Positions 1-7,620 of a stretch of 36,400 nucleotides of DNA are shown one piece after another (position 1 is the first letter of the stretch; every line of letters begins with the position of its first letter). The position numbers and the translations under genes were made by a program. Location of the stretch: contig NZ_VOSK01000045.1 of the NCBI RefSeq assembly GCF_009296175.1, forward strand, positions 1 through 36,400, written 5' to 3'. Source of the DNA: Microvirga tunisiensis (GTDB lineage: Bacteria > Pseudomonadota > Alphaproteobacteria > Rhizobiales > Beijerinckiaceae). The notes below the pieces were generated by a model, which saw only the letters and a list, made by a program, of their open reading frames with translations, had not been told where the DNA came from and made no database searches.

Positions 1-84
1 CTGGGATGTGTTGCGGTCACCGACCAAGCTCTCCAAGCGATCTCGATCAGCGGCGGGAACCTCAATGCGTTCGATCTTGCCCAT
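1..84 (-). CDS. IS630-family transposase, N-terminal fragment (continues outside the window)
   Basis: Reading leftward from an ATG at 84-82 gives 28 residues, beginning MGKIERIEVPAADRDR and ending VGDRNTSQ at the window edge. A short basic start, then a helix leading into a V-x-D-R-N-x-x-Q segment, is the usual opening of IS630 transposases, just before their helix-turn-helix. Only this N-terminal piece is visible, so the DDE catalytic domain, and whether the gene is intact, cannot be judged. The call rests on family resemblance of a short segment. Confidence 0.6.
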   Translation of the reverse strand, partial: MGKIERIEVPAADRDRLESLVGDRNTSQ

Positions 85-143
85 CAGAGCAGGATCGCAC
101 GTCGGATCGGATTTCGGAATCACTCGTCAGTGACAGAACACTA
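1..143 (-). mobile_element. Right-hand end of an IS630-type insertion sequence, cut by the window edge
   Basis: A leftward reading frame at the window edge matches the N-terminus of IS630-family transposases. It is followed by about 60 bp of non-coding sequence ending in ACACTAG at 138-144. A TA dinucleotide at 142-143 would fit the TA target duplicated by IS630 elements. The element end is inferred from the change of context and the end-like sequence; the other end lies outside the window, so the terminal inverted repeat cannot be confirmed. Confidence 0.55.
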
Positions 144-217
144 GCAGGAAATTCCATCGGCTCTATCCGGAATTCCACCTGATCTCTTTCGGAAAATCCG
201 CTTCACTCGGCGAGTAC

Positions 218-1042
218 GTGACGGCCCACCGCGAAGAAGCGAACCGCATCGTGATCGACAGGCTGCATCAACTGCCCATTGTGATGGGCGCCGTGATCGT
301 CTGCTTCCTTTTTCTGGTGCCGACCCTGATCGGCTCGGCGCTCCTGCAGCCTGCTGTCGGCCGCCTTCTGCGCGACGAGCGGGATCCGAACACGGTCGTC
401 GGGCTGCTCCTGAACGCCTTCTCGCTCTATTACGGCGTTCTCCTGGCGCTGCTCTCCATCGCGGTGTTCGAGAATTACGGCAAGGCCCAGGATGCGGTGG
501 GTCGCGAGGCATCCAGCGTCATCGCCCTCTACCGCACCTTCAGCGGCTATCCGGAAGCGACCCGTGCATCCCTGTCCGACACACTGCGCCAATATGTCGA
601 TGAGGAGACGGGGCCGGGATGGGCTTCCCAGCGGAGCAACCAGGCCTCGACCCGCGGGACGCTGCTGGTCGACCAATTAAGCCGCCAGCTCCTGGACTTC
701 AGGCCCAATCGCGATGCGGGTGAAGACCTGATTCATCAGGCGGCCTTGCGGATCTTCGAGGATTTCATCGAGCAGCGCCGCCTGCGCATTCAGGCGGCGG
801 GCACCAGCATTCCAAGAGTGATCTGGTCGGTGGTCATTGTCGGCGCAGGCCTGAACGTCTTCATTCTGTGGCTGTTCGATCTGAAGCAGACGACGCATTT
901 CCTGCTCGGCGGCGTGCTCATGATCTTCGTCGGCCTGGTCGTCTACATGGTCAGCGTCCTCGACCGGCCGTTCCATGGCGCGCACGGCCTTCAGCCGGAC
1001 GACCTCGTCCATGCCCGCCAGCAGATGAACCCACGACCGTGA
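218..1042 (+). CDS. DUF4239-type membrane protein
   Basis: The 274-residue protein has two hydrophobic helices near the N-terminus (about residues 22-43 and 67-86), a soluble middle of about 110 residues, and two more helices near the C-terminus (about 194-215 and 222-245). This 2+2 layout, the N-G-x-A-x-x-x-V-G-R-E-A-type helix after TM2 and the length fit DUF4239, a bestrophin-like membrane family of unknown function. The start is the GTG at 218, with no convincing Shine-Dalgarno. The frame stays open upstream to the IS630 end near 143 without another start codon, so the original N-terminus may have been removed or separated from its promoter by the insertion. No partner gene is evident. 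Confidence 0.7.
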   Translation: MTAHREEANRIVIDRLHQLPIVMGAVIVCFLFLVPTLIGSALLQPAVGRLLRDERDPNTVVGLLLNAFSLYYGVLLALLSIAVFENYGKAQDAVGREASSVIALYRTFSGYPEATRASLSDTLRQYVDEETGPGWASQRSNQASTRGTLLVDQLSRQLLDFRPNRDAGEDLIHQAALRIFEDFIEQRRLRIQAAGTSIPRVIWSVVIVGAGLNVFILWLFDLKQTTHFLLGGVLMIFVGLVVYMVSVLDRPFHGAHGLQPDDLVHARQQMNPRP

Positions 1043-1178
1043 GCCACCGCCGATCAAACTCTGACCTCCTCAGGACGAGGGCTCGGGAATGCGCTGATTG
1101 GGATCCAAGCTCCGGTGTGCACCCGTCATCAGCGCATCATGTGAAACGTCGACCGCGCTGCCATTCGAGCAGGATCCG

Positions 1179-2192
1179 CTAGGCCGCGCCCTTGATCTCC
1201 GATGAGACGCGGATCTGTCCGACTTCGATTCCATTCCAGTTCTTGAGCACCGGCTGGGCCAGGGCTTCGACAGCGCGACGCTCCTCGATGTCCAGGCTGA
1301 GGAAACGGAGGACGAGCCCGGCCATCATGGCCTCGGCCGCGCGGCCATTGCCGTCCTCGATCTTCAGGGCGACGCCGTAGCCGAGTTCCGGCAGGGAGGC
1401 GCAATAGACGCCCTCGGCCCCCACCTTCACGAAGGCGCGCTCGCCGAGAAGCGCCATCAGCTTGGTGTCGAAACGGCCGGTGCCCGCGACCATGAAGGGA
1501 TAGCGCGCCACGGCCCTGCGAATCCGGGCGGCTGCGGCTTTCCCATCGCCCGGCAGCCCGCTCCCGGTGCCGAAACGGGCAAAGCCGAAAGCGAGCGAGG
1601 GAAGCGGAATCGCATAGGTCGGGATGGAGCAGCCGTCGATGCCGCTCTTCTCGACCGTATGGCAGGCGCCTGTGATCTCCTCCAGTGCCTCACGCACGCT
1701 GCGCTGCACCGGATGGTCCGCCAGCACGTAGCCCTTCGGATTCTGGCCCTGGCCGCAGGCGAGGCAGACGAAGCCCGCATGCTTGCCCGAGCAGTTGTTA
1801 TGCAAGGCGCTCGGGTTTCCGCCGGTTGCGGCCAGCGCCCGGTTGGCGGCCTCGCCCATGGGCCAGTGCACGCCGCATTCGAGGCAGCCGACATCCTGTC
1901 CGGCCTTGGCCAGCATGGCCTTGGCGGTCGCCGCATGGTCCGGCTCGCCCGAATGGGACGCGCAGGCGAGCGCGATCTCTTCGTCGGTCAGACCGTACTT
2001 GTCCGCAATTCCGCTCTCGACCAGCGGCATGGCCTGGAGCGCCTTCACGGCGGAGCGTGGAAAAACGCGCCGGTCGACGTCTCCAATCGACAGAACCGTG
2101 GCCCCCTCGGCATCGACCACCGAGACGCTGCCCCTATGGCGCGACTCGACCAGGTTGCCGCGGGTGACCTCGACAAGAAAAGGATTGTTCAT
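1179..2192 (-). CDS. L-asparaginase, asparaginase II family (Rhizobium etli type)
   Basis: This enzyme is predicted to hydrolyse L-asparagine to aspartate and ammonia in the cytoplasm. The 337-residue protein belongs to the Asparaginase_II family (PF06089), unrelated to the E. coli AnsA/AnsB fold. Its hallmark residues are present: the S-x-x-K pair in FPRSAVK (S47, K50), the serine of CASHSGE (S79), and the metal-site residues C134 and K137 in NNCSGKH and D186 and C188 in DGCS. I chose the ATG at 2192; a TTG one codon upstream is less likely. The gene is divergent from UDP-glucose dehydrogenase with 170 bp between them. No obvious operon partner is seen. Confidence 0.9.
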   Translation of the reverse strand: MNNPFLVEVTRGNLVESRHRGSVSVVDAEGATVLSIGDVDRRVFPRSAVKALQAMPLVESGIADKYGLTDEEIALACASHSGEPDHAATAKAMLAKAGQDVGCLECGVHWPMGEAANRALAATGGNPSALHNNCSGKHAGFVCLACGQGQNPKGYVLADHPVQRSVREALEEITGACHTVEKSGIDGCSIPTYAIPLPSLAFGFARFGTGSGLPGDGKAAAARIRRAVARYPFMVAGTGRFDTKLMALLGERAFVKVGAEGVYCASLPELGYGVALKIEDGNGRAAEAMMAGLVLRFLSLDIEERRAVEALAQPVLKNWNGIEVGQIRVSSEIKGAA

Positions 2193-2362
2193 CAATGCCC
2201 CGTTAGGAAAAGCGGCGGTGTTGTGGAGGCACTTGTTCCAGAAGTCAAAGGGAGCATTGTTGCAAAAGCCGGAAAACCTGCCCCGGAATCGTCTAAAGCC
2301 GTGGGTTGCTGCGAAGCCCTCGCCACACTAAACCCAAGGTTCGAACAATCAGGGAGCTCTCG

Positions 2363-3667
2363 ATGCGTGTCGCGATGATCGGAGCAGGCTATGTGGGCCT
2401 GGTCTCCGGCGCCTGCTTTGCGGATTTCGGCCACGAGGTCTGCTGCGTCGACAAGGATCCGGCCAAGATCGAGGCTCTCAACCGGGGCGGTGTGCCCATC
2501 TTCGAGCCGGGCCTGGCCGAACTCGTCGCCAAGAACGTGCGCGAGGATCGTCTGACCTTCACGACCGATCTGTCGCAGGCGGTCAAGAACGCCGAGGCGG
2601 TCTTCATCGCGGTGGGCACTCCGTCCCGCCGCGGCGATGGCCATGCCGATCTGTCCTATGTCTACCAGGCCGCCCGCGACATCGCCGCCGCCATGGACGG
2701 CTACACCGTGGTCGTGACCAAATCGACCGTGCCCGTGGGCACCGGCGACGAGGTGGAGCGGATCATCCGCGAGACCCGGGCCGATGCGGACTTTGCCGTG
2801 GTGTCGAACCCGGAATTCCTGCGCGAGGGCGCGGCCATTGCCGATTTCAAGCGCCCGGACCGCATCGTCATCGGCACCGAGGACGAGCGCGCCAAGGGCG
2901 TGATGAACGAGCTCTACCGCCCGCTCTACCTCAACCAGTCTCCCTTGCTCGCCATGTCCCGGCGCACGGCGGAACTGACCAAGTATGCGGCCAACGCGTT
3001 CCTGGCCACCAAGATCACCTTCATCAACGAGATCGCCGATCTGTGCGAGCAGGTGGGCGCCAACGTGCAGGACGTGGCTCGCGGCATCGGGCTCGACAAC
3101 CGCATCGGCTCGAAATTCCTTCATGCCGGCCCCGGCTATGGCGGCTCCTGCTTCCCGAAGGATACGCTGGCCCTGATCAAGACCGCGCAGGATCACGAGG
3201 CGCCGATGCGCATCGTCGAGACGGTCGCGGCGGTCAACAGCCAGCGCAAGCGCGCCATGGGCCGCAAGGTGATCGCCGCCTGCGGCGGCTCCGTGCGGGC
3301 CAAGACCATCGCGGTGCTCGGCCTGACCTTCAAGCCCAACACGGACGACATGCGCGACGCGCCCTCCATCGACGTGATCACGGCCCTGCAGGATGCGGGC
3401 GCTCGGGTGAAAGCCTACGACCCGGAGGGCATGGAGGCGGCTAAGTCCGTCCTGACGGACGTGCAGTACACCAAGGATGCCTATGACTGCGCCCGCGGTG
3501 CCGATGCCCTGGTGCTGGTGACCGAGTGGGACACGTTCCGCGCCCTCGACCTCACCCGCCTGAAGGCCACTCTGGCCGCCCCGGTGGTGGTGGACCTGCG
3601 CAACGTCTATCGCCCGGAGGAGATGCAGCGCCATGGCTTCACCTATGTGAGCGTCGGGCGGACCTGA
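2363..3667 (+). CDS. ugd: UDP-glucose 6-dehydrogenase
   Basis: The enzyme oxidises UDP-glucose to UDP-glucuronate with two NAD+, supplying uronic acid for capsule, exopolysaccharide and lipopolysaccharide. The 434-residue length is typical. The N-terminal Rossmann motif GAGYVG is at residues 7-12, and the catalytic cysteine C263 lies in GPGYGGSCFPKD. The C-terminal UDP-binding domain contains GLTFKPNTDDMRD. The ATG at 2363 follows AGGGAG at a good distance; an in-frame TTG further upstream is rejected because the Rossmann fold starts at once from this ATG. It stands alone but may feed the glycosyltransferase cluster 7 kb downstream (inference). Confidence 0.95.
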   Translation: MRVAMIGAGYVGLVSGACFADFGHEVCCVDKDPAKIEALNRGGVPIFEPGLAELVAKNVREDRLTFTTDLSQAVKNAEAVFIAVGTPSRRGDGHADLSYVYQAARDIAAAMDGYTVVVTKSTVPVGTGDEVERIIRETRADADFAVVSNPEFLREGAAIADFKRPDRIVIGTEDERAKGVMNELYRPLYLNQSPLLAMSRRTAELTKYAANAFLATKITFINEIADLCEQVGANVQDVARGIGLDNRIGSKFLHAGPGYGGSCFPKDTLALIKTAQDHEAPMRIVETVAAVNSQRKRAMGRKVIAACGGSVRAKTIAVLGLTFKPNTDDMRDAPSIDVITALQDAGARVKAYDPEGMEAAKSVLTDVQYTKDAYDCARGADALVLVTEWDTFRALDLTRLKATLAAPVVVDLRNVYRPEEMQRHGFTYVSVGRT

Positions 3668-3741
3668 GCTCGGCTCCTCGCGTCATCCCCGGCGGCCTGC
3701 CAGACCGCGAGGCGGATCATCGGTCCACGCCCTCCTCCGTC

Positions 3742-3764
3742 ATCACCGGCCTTGTGCCGGTGAT
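3742..3764. repeat. REP-like intergenic palindrome
   Basis: ATCACCGGC at 3742-3750 and GCCGGTGAT at 3756-3764 form a perfect 9-bp inverted repeat with a 5-base loop CTTGT. It sits in the gap after ugd. This core, in a CGTCATCACCGGCCTTGTGCCGGTGATCC-like context, resembles short palindromes dispersed between genes in many Hyphomicrobiales. It lacks a T-run, so an intrinsic terminator is less likely. Only one clear copy is visible here. Confidence 0.6.
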
Positions 3765-3911
3765 CCCGATCAAGTGAGACGTCGCACTCTTCCCGTCGGG
3801 ATGGCCGGGACTGACACGGTGCGACATGGAACCGGAGAGGTTCTCACGGGCGCGGTCCCGTGCCATATCTCCCTGACAATCGATTTCCAGACGACGCCCT
3901 CGGAGCCCCCC

Positions 3912-4148
3912 ATGCAGACTTTCTTCGTCGAGATCAAATGCAAGCTCGGCAAGACCTACGCCGTCGCGAACGCACTTGCCGACCGGGAAATCGCGTCCGA
4001 GATCTATTCGACGGCCGGCAATTACGACATCCTTGCCAAGTTCCACGTGGATGACGGGGTCGATATCGGCCATTTCATCGCCGAGAACGTGCAGGTGATC
4101 CCCGAGATCGCCGACACGCACACGATCATCACGTTCAAGGCGTTCTAG
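3912..4148 (+). CDS. Stand-alone AsnC/Lrp ligand-binding (RAM) domain protein
   Basis: This 78-residue protein contains only the beta-alpha-beta-beta-alpha-beta effector domain of Lrp/AsnC regulators (AsnC_trans_reg, PF01037) and no helix-turn-helix. Segments supporting this are the opening strand TFFVEIKCK, the STAGNYDILAKFHV strand pair, and the closing DTHTIITFKAF. Such proteins form oligomers and are thought to bind amino acids or to modulate full-length Lrp proteins; no function is shown here. The ATG at 3912 was chosen because the domain begins directly after it. The longer upstream frame runs through a palindromic repeat and is not credible as protein. Confidence 0.85.
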   Translation: MQTFFVEIKCKLGKTYAVANALADREIASEIYSTAGNYDILAKFHVDDGVDIGHFIAENVQVIPEIADTHTIITFKAF

Positions 4149-4186
4149 AGCATCGGACCCAGAAGTGAATCTGCACTTTTGGGATC
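4147..4186 (+). repeat. Dispersed palindromic repeat, copy 1
   Basis: AGAGCATCGGACCCAGAAGTG then AATCT then GCACTTTTGGGATCC lies directly after the AsnC-type gene. CCCAGAAGTG and the complement of CACTTTTGGG pair at 9 of 10 positions with the remaining pair G-U, so it can fold as a hairpin. A second copy in inverted orientation lies at 28058-28095. The element resembles a repeat common between genes in Methylobacteriaceae and Bradyrhizobiaceae. Confidence 0.65.
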
Positions 4187-4314
4187 CACGTGGCGCCGAC
4201 GCGGACCTCCGGTTCCGCACGATGCGCCACGACCCCAACCGTCTCCAGGTGTTTCCAAGCACAGCACGGGGATTCCACCCGCGATAAGATCGACGCTCCT
4301 TCAAGGAGGAGCCG

Positions 4315-4980
4315 ATGTCATCTCATATGAATTGGCGCAGGGTCTACGACTTCTGGTTTCCGGTCGACCTGTCGGGCTCCGGCGTCGCGGCACACTGGCA
4401 GATGCTCACCTGGTGGATGCGCGGCGGGGCCAATGCGGAACTACACCAGTTCGCTCCCCTGGTTCACGCGGGCAAGGCCGGCCAGCTCGATCATTGGCTC
4501 GGCACGCCGCGTGGACGATTATCCCTGATCATCGTCCTGGACCAGTTCCCGCGCGGATTGTTCGCGGGCACGCCGGAAGCCTATTCCTCCGACCTGGAGA
4601 CCCTGAGGATTGCCGAGGAGGGGTTCAGGAACGGGCATTACGATGCCCTGACAAGTCCTTACGAGAGATTCTTCTACTTCCTTCCCCTCGCCCATGCGGA
4701 AGGTCCGGACCATCTGGACCGGATGCGGCGCATCGTTGCCATCTCGGAGCGGGTCGTTGAGGAAGCTCCCGAGCATCTCAAGCCGGTCTGGCAATTCTCT
4801 CTCAGCCAGGCCCAGGCCAACTTCGACATCATCTCCCGTTTCGGCCGCTTCCCGCACCGCAACCCGGTCCTCGGGCGTACCTCGACGCCGGAGGAGCTCA
4901 CCTATCTCGCCAAGGGCGATTTCGTGCATACGCGCTCGCTGCCCGAGTCCGCGTCCTCGGCCATCAGTGCGATCGGTTGA
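4315..4980 (+). CDS. DUF924 family protein
   Basis: The 221-residue soluble protein matches the DUF924 family (PF06041), which has a TPR-like all-helical fold and no assigned reaction. Hallmarks are the N-terminal VYDFWF, the central LIIVLDQFPRGLFAGT, the YERFFYFLPLAHAEG helix, and the C-terminal GRFPHRNPVLGRTSTPEE. A strong AAGGAGGAG precedes the ATG by a few bases, fixing the start. It is flanked by a dispersed repeat upstream and a convergent oxidoreductase gene downstream and is probably transcribed alone. Confidence 0.9.
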   Translation: MSSHMNWRRVYDFWFPVDLSGSGVAAHWQMLTWWMRGGANAELHQFAPLVHAGKAGQLDHWLGTPRGRLSLIIVLDQFPRGLFAGTPEAYSSDLETLRIAEEGFRNGHYDALTSPYERFFYFLPLAHAEGPDHLDRMRRIVAISERVVEEAPEHLKPVWQFSLSQAQANFDIISRFGRFPHRNPVLGRTSTPEELTYLAKGDFVHTRSLPESASSAISAIG

Positions 4981-5022
4981 TCGGGAAAGGGACCGTCGCC
5001 CCTTCCCCGATATCGAAGGCCG

Positions 5023-5631
5023 TCAGTAGCCGACTGTGAAGCGCTGGCGGGAATGGGCGGGCTTCTCCACCTCGTCGACGAGGGCGATGGCATAATCCTC
5101 GAAGGAGATGCTGCTGCCGTTCTCGTTGGCGAGGAGTTGGTCCCGGCCCAGACGGAAGCGGCCGGTGCGCTCTCCCGGAACGAACATCGCCGAGGGCGAG
5201 ATGTACGTCCAATCTAGCTCCCTCTCCTGCCGCAGAAGGTCGAGGAAGGCAGCCCCCGCCAAGGCTTCGGCCTTGTAGGCGCTCGGAAAATCCGGCGTAT
5301 CGACCAGCCTGACACCCGGCGCGACCTCGAGGCTGCCGGCACCGCCCACCACGAGATAGCGCGCCACCCCTGAGCTGCGCGCGGCTCCGATCAGCTTATG
5401 CGGGTCGCTCTGCGCAAAACGGACGGCGCTCACGGCGACGTCGTGGCCGGCCAGGAGCTCGGACAGGGGTCCTTCATCGCTCACATCGCCTTTCCTGGCA
5501 GTGACGTGAGCCCCGGTCGGCACGCCGTCCGGATTGCGCACGATGGCCGTGACCTCATGCTCGCGGCGGGAGAGTTCAGCCAGGATCCGCGAGCCTGCGT
5601 TACCGGTCGCTCCGATGAGTGCAACTTTCAT
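5023..5631 (-). CDS. NAD(P)H-binding protein, atypical SDR / NmrA-like
   Basis: The 202-residue protein opens with a beta strand and the nucleotide-binding motif GATGNAG (G7, G10, G13), followed by R-N-P after the second strand, as in atypical short-chain dehydrogenases of the NAD(P)-binding 10 / NmrA group. The middle contains YLVVGGAGSLEV and the C-terminal part WTYISPSAMFVPGERTG and the SFEDYA segment. Relatives act as flavin reductases or as regulatory nucleotide sensors; the substrate is not predictable. The ATG at 5631 follows a GGAG; longer frames upstream cross the intergenic repeat. It is divergent from an HxlR regulator, a pairing often seen where the regulator controls the oxidoreductase (inference). 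Confidence 0.85.
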   Translation of the reverse strand: MKVALIGATGNAGSRILAELSRREHEVTAIVRNPDGVPTGAHVTARKGDVSDEGPLSELLAGHDVAVSAVRFAQSDPHKLIGAARSSGVARYLVVGGAGSLEVAPGVRLVDTPDFPSAYKAEALAGAAFLDLLRQERELDWTYISPSAMFVPGERTGRFRLGRDQLLANENGSSISFEDYAIALVDEVEKPAHSRQRFTVGY

Positions 5632-5640
5632 GATCGATCT

Positions 5641-5686
5641 CCAACAAGGTTTCTGTAAGTTACTAGGTGTGATAAAGTCTTGTTGG
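5641..5686. promoter_or_regulatory. Candidate operator: split inverted repeat upstream of the NAD(P)-binding gene
   Basis: CCAACAAG at 5641-5648 and CTTGTTGG at 5679-5686 are perfect 8-bp inverted copies whose centres are 38 bp apart, about ten bases upstream of the leftward start codon. The spacing is close to a whole number of helical turns (about 3.6). It would suit a dimeric regulator such as the divergent HxlR protein, but binding is inferred only from position and symmetry. Confidence 0.3.
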
Positions 5687-5707
5687 TGTAAAGAAGGCAC
5701 TTTCAGA

Positions 5708-5898
5708 TCACCTAGATCCTCGACACAGTGATTTTGACCGGTTGGCCTGCCGTCTCTTGTGACGGCACTTCGAAGCGGTGCGGGATCTGCAAGTGGATTG
5801 ATCCCCATTGGACGGGGCCTCGGTACCAGATGCGAAGTCCGCAGCACGAGCTTGGCGGTGTCAAACCGTCAAAATCACTGTGCTAAGGATCTAGTCAC
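5708..5898. repeat. 183-bp MITE-like element with 27-bp terminal inverted repeats and TCAC flanks
   Basis: The 27 bases at 5712-5738 are repeated in inverted orientation at 5868-5894 with only three mismatches, all adjacent in the middle (CGA against TAG). Each repeat begins with CTAGATCCT outermost and ends with CACAGTGATTTTGAC innermost. The element is flanked on both sides by TCAC (5708-5711 and 5895-5898), which could be a 4-bp target-site duplication. The 129-bp interior contains no convincing gene. The alternative is a pair of long operator sites for the divergent HxlR regulator. The right repeat ends 19 bp before the HxlR start codon. Confidence 0.6.
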
Positions 5899-5913
5899 TC
5901 GGGAGATACCGGC

Positions 5914-6273
5914 ATGAAGATACCCAATCCCTATGCCGCGACTTGTCCGACGCGCCTCGTGCTCGACCGGGTCGCGGACAAATGGACGGTGCTGATCCTG
6001 GGGTTGCTGGCCAATGGGCCGATGCGGTTCAATCAATTGCGCCGCCAGATCGAAGGTCTGTCGCAGAAGATGCTCTCGCAGACACTCAAAAGCCTCGAGC
6101 GAGATGGACTGATCAGCCGCAAGGCATTTCCCACCGTGCCGGTCACGGTCGAGTACAGCATCACGCCGCTCGGTCAGACCCTCACGTCCACGCTGGATGC
6201 CCTCCGGACCTGGGCCGAGAGCCACATCGGGGAGGTCCTTGACGCGCAAAAGCGCTACGACACGGTGGCTTGA
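5914..6273 (+). CDS. HxlR-family transcriptional regulator
   Basis: The 119-residue protein is a single winged helix-turn-helix domain of the HxlR/MarR-like family. Visible hallmarks are the N-terminal CPTRLVLDRVADKWT, the GPMRFNQLRRQIEGLSQKMLSQTLKSLERDGL recognition-helix region, and the VEYSITPLGQTL wing. The cysteine C11 is at the position used for redox or electrophile sensing in relatives such as YodB and HypR. That suggests, without proving, a thiol-based switch. The start is the ATG at 5914, behind GGGAG. It is divergent from the NAD(P)-binding protein gene, its probable target, and an inverted-repeat element fills the shared promoter region. Confidence 0.92.
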   Translation: MKIPNPYAATCPTRLVLDRVADKWTVLILGLLANGPMRFNQLRRQIEGLSQKMLSQTLKSLERDGLISRKAFPTVPVTVEYSITPLGQTLTSTLDALRTWAESHIGEVLDAQKRYDTVA

Positions 6274-6361
6274 ATCTTACAGGGGAAGATCGAGCAGAGA
6301 CGTTCTTTCCTGCTCTTCGGACGCTGAGGTGCCGCACGCCGGTGCGGCTGCTCAGGGCCTT

Positions 6362-7450
6362 TTACTGCACGAGCGCCGCCGCCTCGGCCGTCCGCTCGGT
6401 CTGACGGGAGATCTCGGCGAGATAGGGGCCGATGCCCTCGTAGCGGTCGAGGCGGCGGACGATCTTCGAGTCGATCTTGTTGTAGAGCTCCGCCACGCTG
6501 ACGGAGCGGCGCTTACGCCCCTTGCCTTCCATGAACAGCCCGGCATTGGCCTTGGCCGCCTTCGGAAAGAGCTTGGAGGCCTTCATGTTCGGGTCCTGAT
6601 CTAGAACATCAAGGAAACGGACGGCGCTGGATGCACCCAGGAAATGAGCGAGGTAGAGCTCGGCCTCGGCCAATTCCCGTTCGCCTTCAGCCTGGAGCGC
6701 GCGCTCCACGTCCTTGATCAGCTCGCCCGCCATGAGGGCGGAGAAATAGGGATCGGTCCGCAGACTCATGATCCATTCCCGGCTCTTCGGATCCACGTCC
6801 AGTTCGCCGTTGACGTAGCTGATCGCTTCCGCGGCTGCACCGAAACCATAATCGGCAGCATGGTGGTAGATGATCTCGATCCAGGTGCTGTCGATGAACT
6901 GGAACAGCCCCTGGGCCGATGAGGTCGGCGCCTTGGCTTCCGGCGAGAGGCTCGATTCCACGTCGGCCAGGGTCATCATGTAGACCGGGTCGACCCCGGT
7001 CACATGGGCGGCCTTGAGGATGGAATGTACCAGCCAGTGTGGAATGGTGCGCCCATTGAACGGAATCAGTTCGTCCGGATCGCCGGCCACCTCATCCTGC
7101 GTCTCCTGGGGCGCCGGTTTCACGGCCTGCGGCTTCTTGAAGGAGAATGCCCCGTCGAGAATGGCCTTGAAGAGGCTCGGATCCTTCATCAGCTTTGGGG
7201 TGAAATCCGCGGAGGCGGTGATGATCGAGCCGGTGGTGATCGGCTGCATCACGGAAACGGTGGCAGGTCTGGCCAGCAAGGCGCTCGGGAGGGTGGCTAC
7301 GGCGGCCGGTCCGGCTGCGAGGCCCTGGAGGCCTACAATCAGGCCTGCGGCCAAGGTCAAGTGAAGGAAACGGCGGCGAAGTCCGGACTTGCGCACATCC
7401 GCAACAGGCTGCGGAACTGCGCACAGCAGCGTTCTCGCGTTACTCATCAT
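6362..7450 (-). CDS. Secreted lytic transglycosylase-like (SLT domain) protein
   Basis: The 362-residue protein has an N-terminal export signal with a twin-arginine-like motif, RRRFL (about residues 26-30), before a hydrophobic stretch. A proline-rich linker leads to an SLT/lysozyme-like domain at about 135-260. The likely catalytic glutamate is E165 in the ADVESSLSP segment, followed by the family's SSAQGLFQFIDSTW motif. Such enzymes cleave the glycan strands of peptidoglycan in the periplasm. The C-terminal 100 residues are helical and basic and do not match a domain I recognise. The ATG at 7450 is chosen; a GTG one codon earlier is possible. It lies downstream of, and in the same direction as, the cyclic-nucleotide-binding gene but 170 bp away, so it probably has its own promoter. 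Confidence 0.85.
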   Translation of the reverse strand: MMSNARTLLCAVPQPVADVRKSGLRRRFLHLTLAAGLIVGLQGLAAGPAAVATLPSALLARPATVSVMQPITTGSIITASADFTPKLMKDPSLFKAILDGAFSFKKPQAVKPAPQETQDEVAGDPDELIPFNGRTIPHWLVHSILKAAHVTGVDPVYMMTLADVESSLSPEAKAPTSSAQGLFQFIDSTWIEIIYHHAADYGFGAAAEAISYVNGELDVDPKSREWIMSLRTDPYFSALMAGELIKDVERALQAEGERELAEAELYLAHFLGASSAVRFLDVLDQDPNMKASKLFPKAAKANAGLFMEGKGRKRRSVSVAELYNKIDSKIVRRLDRYEGIGPYLAEISRQTERTAEAAALVQ

Positions 7451-7489
7451 CACTTATCCCGCAACAGCCCAACCTGATGGCTGAGCCTT

Positions 7490-7513
7490 CCCTTGTTCAT
7501 TGTGAGACAAGGG
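7490..7513. promoter_or_regulatory. Inverted repeat upstream of the transglycosylase-like gene
   Basis: CCCTTGT at 7490-7496 and ACAAGGG at 7507-7513 form a perfect 7-bp inverted repeat with a 10-base spacer, 40 bp upstream of the leftward start codon. It could be an operator or a leader hairpin; there is no T-run to make it a terminator. Function is a guess from position. Confidence 0.25.
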
Positions 7514-7620
7514 TTGACGGGTAGTTGTGACGAGAATCGGTCAGCTTGGCCATAAGAGGTAGGATTTCGCTAACCTTAACCGGCTTTTCCCCGAAAAAAT
7601 CTCAGGGTTTGCCTGGAAAT

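Noticed and set aside
2192..3634. Minus-strand frame of 480 codons opposite UDP-glucose dehydrogenase
   Set aside because: Antisense shadow; the plus strand has all dehydrogenase motifs.
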